Source of the DNA: Fervidifonticultor_A tertius
Lineage (GTDB): Bacteria; Sysuimicrobiota; Sysuimicrobiia; Sysuimicrobiales; Humicultoraceae
DNA: 64,000 bases
Direction of reading: 5' to 3'
Assembly: GCA_031459235.1 (NCBI GenBank)
Contig: JAVKIY010000005.1
Location: 1 to 64,000, forward strand
The notes beneath the pieces were generated by a model, which was not told the DNA's origin, did not search any database, and was given only the letters and a program-made list of their open reading frames with translations. Numbering within the stretch: the stretch's first letter is position 1; each line of letters begins with the position of its first letter. Shown here piece by piece: positions 59,637 through 64,000 of the stretch. The translations under genes were made by a program, and so were the position numbers.

Positions 59637-60512
59637 ATGTCCGCGCGTGACGACGCAGGGGGCGGCCCGCTGTTCAGCGTGATCCTCCCCACCTACAACC
59701 GGGCAGCACTGCTGGCGGAGGCGGTCGCCTCCGTGCTCAGGCAGACCGTGGAGGAGTTCGAGTGCCTGGTGGTAGACGATGGCAGCCCGAACTCGTTCCA
59801 GCTGCCGCGTGATCCGCGGGTGCGGGTGATCGCACGCTCGAGCAACAGCGGGCCGGCCGCCTCGCGGAACACGGGCCTTCGGGCGGCCCGCGGACGGTAC
59901 GTCACGTTCCTGGACGACGACGATCTGTACACACCCGATCGACTGGCCCTGGCGCTCGAAGGCCTGCGGCGGGCGCCGATCACGGTCTGCTGGCTTCGAT
60001 TCCTCGACGCCCCGGAGGGCCGCAACCGCGTCCTCGACGGCGATGTGCGCGACACCATCCTCGAGGACTTCGCCCCGCATGTGGGTGTCACGGCGGTCGC
60101 GCGGGAGCTGGTCCCGCTGTTCGACGAGCGCTTCCTCGCGGCGGAGGATGCCGAGTGGTGGATCCGGCTCGCCTCCCGCGGGCCGGTCAGCACCACGCCG
60201 CGCGTCGGGTACCTGCTACGCCGGCACCCCGAGGCCCGTCACCTGCTGCATGCCGAGGCCCGCGTCGAAGGACGGCGGCTGCTCCTGCAGGTGCACGCGT
60301 CGTACTTTGCGACCCGACCCCGCGCCGCGGGCTTTCAGTGGAAGCGCCTCGGCCACCTCGCCCGGATCAGCGGCGACTTCAAGCTGGCCAGGGCGGCGTT
60401 CGTACGTGCCTTGAGGCTCCGACCCGAACTCCGGAGCCTGTGGCACCTCCTGGCCTGCCTCCGGCCCTCGGCACGGCGGCCCGGACGCCGCGAGCCACTC
60501 CACGACCGGTGA
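59637..60512 (+). CDS. Glycosyltransferase family 2
   Basis: 291 residues from ATG at 59637. FSVILPTYNRAALLAEAVAS opens the GT-A fold, VVDDGS binds the nucleotide, TFLDDDDLYT holds the DxD metal site, and AAEDAEWWIRLA has the catalytic ED motif. It transfers a sugar from a nucleotide donor to a glycan being built at the membrane. The stop overlaps the ABC-2 permease start (GTGA), so it opens a polysaccharide synthesis/export operon. The 150-bp gap after the CoA synthetase shows no convincing terminator. Confidence 0.86.
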   Translation: MSARDDAGGGPLFSVILPTYNRAALLAEAVASVLRQTVEEFECLVVDDGSPNSFQLPRDPRVRVIARSSNSGPAASRNTGLRAARGRYVTFLDDDDLYTPDRLALALEGLRRAPITVCWLRFLDAPEGRNRVLDGDVRDTILEDFAPHVGVTAVARELVPLFDERFLAAEDAEWWIRLASRGPVSTTPRVGYLLRRHPEARHLLHAEARVEGRRLLLQVHASYFATRPRAAGFQWKRLGHLARISGDFKLARAAFVRALRLRPELRSLWHLLACLRPSARRPGRREPLHDR

Positions 60513-61357
60513 CGCGCCCCGCGCCGCCGGCCGCGCCCCCCCGGGACCTGCGGTTTCGCCGCCGAATCGACATCCGCGTGGCGGCGCGAGAGCTGTGGAG
60601 GAGCCGGGAGCTCGTCCACAGCCTCGTCGAGCGGGACCTCCGGGCCCAGTACAAGCAAGCGGTGCTGGGCGTCGCGTGGGCGGTGGTCACGCCGCTCGCC
60701 TTCATGGTCGTGTTCTCGGTGTTCTTCCGGCGCGTGGCGACCGTCGACACGCAGGGCATCCCCTACCCGCTGTTCTCGTATGTGGGTGTCGTCCCCTGGA
60801 CGTTCTTCTCCAGCGCCGTGACGCGAGGGGGCCTTAGCCTCCTGTCGAACGCCGCGCTCCTGAACAGGGTGTACTGCCCGCGCGAGGTCTTCCCCCTCGC
60901 CGGCGTCATCTCGGCGGGCATCGACACGCTGGTGGCCCTGGCGGTACTGGGTATCCTGTTCGCGCTAAGCGGCGTGGCGCCCCGCCCCACATCGGTGCTC
61001 GCCCCGATGCTCGTGTTGACACAGCTGGCGTTCACCGTAGGGGTGACGCTGACGGTGGCAGCGCTCGTCGTCTACTTCCGCGACCTGCGACACGCGCTGT
61101 CGTTGGTTCTCCAGTTCGGAGTCCTGGCGACCCCGGTAGCCTACGGCCTGGAGGTGATCCCGCGCCACCTCCAGGTGCTCTACGGTCTCGTCAACCCGCT
61201 GGGGCCGGTCATCGACGGGTATCGGCGCGTCATCTTGTTCGGACAGACGCCGCAGTGGGAAACGCTGGCGCCCGCGGTCCTGGCGTCGTGTGTCTGGCTC
61301 GTCGGGGCGTTCGTGCTGTTCAAGAAGCTCGAGGTCGGGTTCGCCGATGTCGTCTAG
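60509..61357 (+). CDS. ABC-2 type polysaccharide export permease (Wzm-like)
   Basis: 282 residues from GTG at 60509. The amphipathic REL.HSLVERDLRAQYKQAVLG interface helix (about 34-53) is the hallmark of Wzm/KpsM/TagG permeases, and six membrane segments follow. VNPLGPVIDGYRRVI is the conserved C-terminal loop. It exports a lipid-linked polysaccharide together with the ATPase whose start overlaps its end by 11 bp. Confidence 0.9.
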   Translation: MTRPAPPAAPPRDLRFRRRIDIRVAARELWRSRELVHSLVERDLRAQYKQAVLGVAWAVVTPLAFMVVFSVFFRRVATVDTQGIPYPLFSYVGVVPWTFFSSAVTRGGLSLLSNAALLNRVYCPREVFPLAGVISAGIDTLVALAVLGILFALSGVAPRPTSVLAPMLVLTQLAFTVGVTLTVAALVVYFRDLRHALSLVLQFGVLATPVAYGLEVIPRHLQVLYGLVNPLGPVIDGYRRVILFGQTPQWETLAPAVLASCVWLVGAFVLFKKLEVGFADVV

Positions 61358-62531
61358 GGGGCTTGTCCGCGCGCGACGCGTGTGGAAGCGGTTCCGCACG
61401 GACCGACAGCGGCGCCTGCTGCGGGATCAGGTCGGCAGCCTGGTGGCGAGACTGCGCGGTGAGCACGCCGGCGGCTGGCGGTGGGCGCTCCGCGACGTCA
61501 GCCTCGAGGTGGCACCCGGAGAGGCGGTGGGCATCGTCGGCGTCAACGGCTCGGGCAAATCGACCTTCCTGAAGATCCTCTCGCGCGTCACGTACCCCTA
61601 CGCGGGCGAGGTGGAACTGATCGGGCGGGTGGCGGGGTTGATCGAAATCCGCGCCGGCATCCATCCGGACCTCACCGGGCGGGAGAACGTCTACCTGTAC
61701 GGATCGTTGCTCGGGCTCTCGCGCGCCGAGGTCGCCGCGCGGTTCGACGACATCGTGGCGTTCGCCGAGCTGGGCGACGCGATCGACCGGCAGACGAAGT
61801 ATTTCTCGTCGGGCATGCAGATGCGCCTGGCGTTCTCGGTGGCGGCGTCGCTGGAACCCGACATCCTGCTCGTGGACGAGGTCCTGGCGGTCGGCGACGC
61901 GGCATTCCAGCAGAAGTGCTTCGATCGGATGCAGACGCTGCTCGGTCGGGGCGTGACGCTGGTGTTCGTGTCGCACGACCTGGCGTCTGTGGAAGCGCTG
62001 TGCACGCGGGGGCTGTGGCTACAGGAGGGGTGCGTGGAGAGCGAGGGTCCGGTGCGCGAGGTCCTCGGCGCCTACCGGAGCCACATTGAAGGCCTCGCGG
62101 AGGCGTCCCGAAGCGTGGGAGACCTGGTGCGGCTGGCGCAGTCGCGCATCGCCGGAGCGGCGGGCATGAGCATTCGCACCCAGCACCCGCTGGAGGTGAG
62201 CGTCGTCCTCGAGAGCGACGCGGCGCGCACCGTGCGCGTGTGCTTCGGGCTCAGTGAGGGTCCGGCGACGCCGATGGTGGTTCTGCAACGCGAGCTCTCC
62301 ATCGCCCACGGCGCCACGCGCGTGGCGTGCCGCATCGAACGCCTCCCCTTCCCCAGGGGTCGCTACTACCTCTGGGCGACCGTCGTCGACGCCGACAGGC
62401 ACGAGCTGCTGGCCTGGCAACCGGTGACGCACTTCGACGTGGCGGGCCCCGACCTGGATCGCCCCCCCCGGGGGATCGTGCGCCTAGCGCCTGTCCACGT
62501 CGAGGCGACGTGGCAGCACGACGCGGTGTGA
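61347..62531 (+). CDS. ABC transporter ATPase for polysaccharide export with C-terminal glycan-binding-like domain (Wzt-like)
   Basis: 394 residues from ATG at 61347. Walker A is GVNGSGKST, the signature region is KYFSSGMQMRLAFSVAA, and Walker B is ILLVDEVLAVGDAAFQQKCF, all of the Wzt/TagH group. The extra domain after about residue 245 is beta-rich (QHPLEVSVVLESDAAR, RIERLPFPRGRYYLWATVVD) and fits the Wzt carbohydrate-binding module that recognises the finished chain end. It pairs with the permease upstream; the glycosyltransferase downstream overlaps by GTGA. Confidence 0.9.
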   Translation: MSSRGLVRARRVWKRFRTDRQRRLLRDQVGSLVARLRGEHAGGWRWALRDVSLEVAPGEAVGIVGVNGSGKSTFLKILSRVTYPYAGEVELIGRVAGLIEIRAGIHPDLTGRENVYLYGSLLGLSRAEVAARFDDIVAFAELGDAIDRQTKYFSSGMQMRLAFSVAASLEPDILLVDEVLAVGDAAFQQKCFDRMQTLLGRGVTLVFVSHDLASVEALCTRGLWLQEGCVESEGPVREVLGAYRSHIEGLAEASRSVGDLVRLAQSRIAGAAGMSIRTQHPLEVSVVLESDAARTVRVCFGLSEGPATPMVVLQRELSIAHGATRVACRIERLPFPRGRYYLWATVVDADRHELLAWQPVTHFDVAGPDLDRPPRGIVRLAPVHVEATWQHDAV

Positions 62532-63742
62532 GAGTGCTCGTCGCCAGCCAGACCGTGCCCTCCCCGCCGATCTCGGGTGCGAGGATCCGGCTGGCGCACG
62601 TGGTCGCCTCGCTGACCGCCCTCGGCCACGTGGACCTGTTCGCCATGCCCGACCGACCGATGCCGCCCCAGGGACCGACGGGGGTCCGGCTGGAGGTGGC
62701 GGTGCGCGCGCCAGCGACCACCCCATGGTGGCGCAGGCTCTCGTGGTGGGCACGCGCGGACTGCCCGCCGGCGCTCGCCGGCGCCGGTCGCGCCACGGTG
62801 CGCGGGCGGTTCATGGCCTGGGCCCACCCGTCGTACGATCTCGTCTGGTTTCACCGGGCTGAGAGCTACGCGCTCCTGCACGACCTCGCCGTCGGACCCA
62901 CCATTGTGGACCTCGACGACCTGGAGGACCGGAAGATCCTCGGCCGGCTGGCCGTCGCCCCCGTCACGCTCCCTGGCCCGGGGCCCCTGCGCGCCGTGCG
63001 CCGGGCGCTGGCGGAGGTCGCCGGCCGCCGCGACGCGCACGCCTGGCGGCGATGGCAGACTCGAATCGCCGCCTCCGTCCAGGCCGTGGCTGTGTGCAGC
63101 GAAGCCGACCGCAGGCACCTGGGGGCGCCCAATGCCAGCGTGATCGCGAACGGCTACGACGACGCGGACCGGCCGGCCGGCCGCGAGGCCGTGGCGGACC
63201 CGCCGACGATCCTGTTCGCGGGTTTCCTGGCCTACCCGCCCAACCTCGACGGGGCCGTGTGGCTCCTCGACGAGATTGCACCGCGGATATGGCGGCGGCG
63301 GCCCCGAGTACGATTCCGGCTCGTGGGGGACGCCCCGGAGGCACTGCGCCAGCGGCACGACCCGCCGGCCGTCACGGTGAGGGGCGTGGCTTCCGACATG
63401 TGGCCGGAGCTGGCAACCGCCGACCTGGTCGTCGTCCCGATCCGGTTCGGAAGCGGCACCCGCATCAAGATCCTGGAGGCGTTCGCGCACCGTCTCCCGG
63501 TCGTGGCCACACCCGCCGGCGCCGAAGGGCTGGAGGTCACGCATGAGCGCGAGCTGCTGCTCGCCGGGGATGCGGACGCCTTCGCCGACGCCTGCCTGCG
63601 CGCGCTGGGCGACCCCCCGCTGCGCCGGAGACTCGCGGACGCGGGATGGCACCTCTACCGGACGCGCTACCGGTGGGCGGACATCGAGCGGACGATCCTC
63701 GCACTCGCCCGACGGGTCGCCTCGGGAGGTCGCTGTGCCTGA
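62528..63742 (+). CDS. Glycosyltransferase family 4
   Basis: 404 residues from GTG at 62528. RVLVASQTVPSPPISGARIR is the GT-B N-terminal start, and IVDLDDLEDRK is followed by AVAVCSEADRRHL, the usual inter-domain region. In the C-terminal domain GTRIKILEAFAHRLPVVAT carries the donor-binding glutamates of family 4. The GTG overlaps the ATPase stop. It likely adds a residue to the same exported polysaccharide. The stop overlaps the next frame by 8 bp. Confidence 0.87.
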   Translation: MRVLVASQTVPSPPISGARIRLAHVVASLTALGHVDLFAMPDRPMPPQGPTGVRLEVAVRAPATTPWWRRLSWWARADCPPALAGAGRATVRGRFMAWAHPSYDLVWFHRAESYALLHDLAVGPTIVDLDDLEDRKILGRLAVAPVTLPGPGPLRAVRRALAEVAGRRDAHAWRRWQTRIAASVQAVAVCSEADRRHLGAPNASVIANGYDDADRPAGREAVADPPTILFAGFLAYPPNLDGAVWLLDEIAPRIWRRRPRVRFRLVGDAPEALRQRHDPPAVTVRGVASDMWPELATADLVVVPIRFGSGTRIKILEAFAHRLPVVATPAGAEGLEVTHERELLLAGDADAFADACLRALGDPPLRRRLADAGWHLYRTRYRWADIERTILALARRVASGGRCA

Positions 63743-64000
63743 GTGGCTCCGGCCGGTCCGGATGGTCCTCCGGCGGGCGCCGTGGCAGACGCTGATGCGG
63801 CTGCGCGAGCGGACCGGCCCCGTCATCGCGGAGCTCGTCGGACCGCTCCGCCTCGACGTGCTGGTCGTGCGCGACTTCTTGCGGTTCTACGTGGACCATC
63901 AGGACCTGGCGGCGGACAGCTTCGACGCGTTCGTCCACGCCGCCCGCGACCACCGGTTCTGGGATCTGATCTACGGATGGTTCAGTCTCTACCAGCCGGA
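63735..64000 (+). CDS. Unknown protein in polysaccharide operon, 3' end beyond the window
   Basis: A GTG at 63735, inside the end of the glycosyltransferase gene, opens a frame that runs off the right edge with 88 residues visible. It is rich in Trp, Arg and Leu at the start (EWLRPVRMVLRRAPWQTLMR) and has LDVLVVRDFLRFYVDHQDL and FWDLIYGWFSLYQP. No membrane segment or signal peptide is clear. The position suggests a transferase or chain-modifying enzyme of the polysaccharide operon, but I cannot name a family. Confidence 0.6.
   Translation, partial: MPEWLRPVRMVLRRAPWQTLMRLRERTGPVIAELVGPLRLDVLVVRDFLRFYVDHQDLAADSFDAFVHAARDHRFWDLIYGWFSLYQP

Noticed and set aside
1..64000. tRNA, rRNA, CRISPR, insertion sequences, phage genes or replication origin
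   Set aside because: I saw no such signal in the intergenic gaps, nearly all of which are shorter than 300 bp, and no transposase or integrase among the readable proteins.

Overview
The window is a GC-rich, gene-dense bacterial chromosome segment with about 59 genes and remnants. Intergenic gaps are short, many gene pairs overlap by ATGA or GTGA, and GTG starts are common. I see no tRNA, rRNA, CRISPR array, insertion sequence or phage gene. A TolC-type outer-membrane channel, a MacA/MacB-type efflux pump and an SLH+SPOR protein together point to a two-membraned cell envelope. With the very high GC and the many molybdenum hydroxylases, this fits a soil or sediment bacterium of a poorly cultured lineage. 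A diderm Terrabacteria group such as Sysuimicrobiota or Armatimonadota is my guess, because of the SLH domain, but taxonomy cannot be settled from this window.

Layout. 1-1.4 kb: Gfo/Idh/MocA dehydrogenase (cut by the edge) and a sugar-phosphate isomerase-type TIM barrel. 1.6-7.5 kb: glutaryl-CoA dehydrogenase-like enzyme, SLH-SPOR-phosphodiester glycosidase, MutM, D-aminoacylase. 7.5-8.3 kb: nucleotidyltransferase with a small overlapping partner. 8.3-13.1 kb (minus): FAD subunit of a molybdenum hydroxylase followed by MoxR ATPase, CoxE-type VWA protein, XdhC and a MobA-like transferase, a cofactor/maturation operon. 13.2-22.6 kb (plus): an IclR regulator behind a visible promoter and palindrome, the Fe-S and Mo subunits of the same hydroxylase, two RedY-like small proteins (one fused to a cupin), a luciferase-type oxidoreductase and a peptide-class ABC importer without its ATPases. 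This looks like one inducible catabolic island and is the best candidate for an undescribed pathway.

22.6-28 kb: CoxG-like protein with a structured leader, asparaginase, an unknown secreted protein, semialdehyde dehydrogenase, and a PiT phosphate transporter with its DUF47 partner. 28.1-32.9 kb: second molybdenum hydroxylase (L-M-S order) and a DUF2877 protein. 32.9-37.9 kb (minus): fused acetyl-CoA carboxylase carboxyltransferase (AccDA), CoA transferase, metal-dependent cyclase, Tat-exported Kelch protein. 38-42.4 kb: cytosine-deaminase-like amidohydrolase with an SsuABC/ThiY-type importer and a decayed RidA gene. 42.5-46.3 kb: a secreted five-repeat protein of unknown function, then the DUF1116/FdrA pair. 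With the DUF2877 gene this pair would make up the three known subunits of oxamate carbamoyltransferase. 46.4-53 kb (minus): CtpA protease, TolC, a small anchored protein, split MacB and MacA. 53.2-57.4 kb (minus): third molybdenum hydroxylase with a MaoC hydratase. 57.5-59.5 kb: acetyl/acyl-CoA synthetase. 59.6-64 kb: a polysaccharide synthesis/export operon that continues past the edge.

Overall the segment is built for scavenging organic compounds: three molybdenum hydroxylases, CoA-ester chemistry (synthetase, CoA transferase, acyl-CoA dehydrogenase, hydratase), amidohydrolases and two organic-solute importers, followed by export and surface-polysaccharide functions. All functional calls rest on motif reading and gene context; no database search was run.
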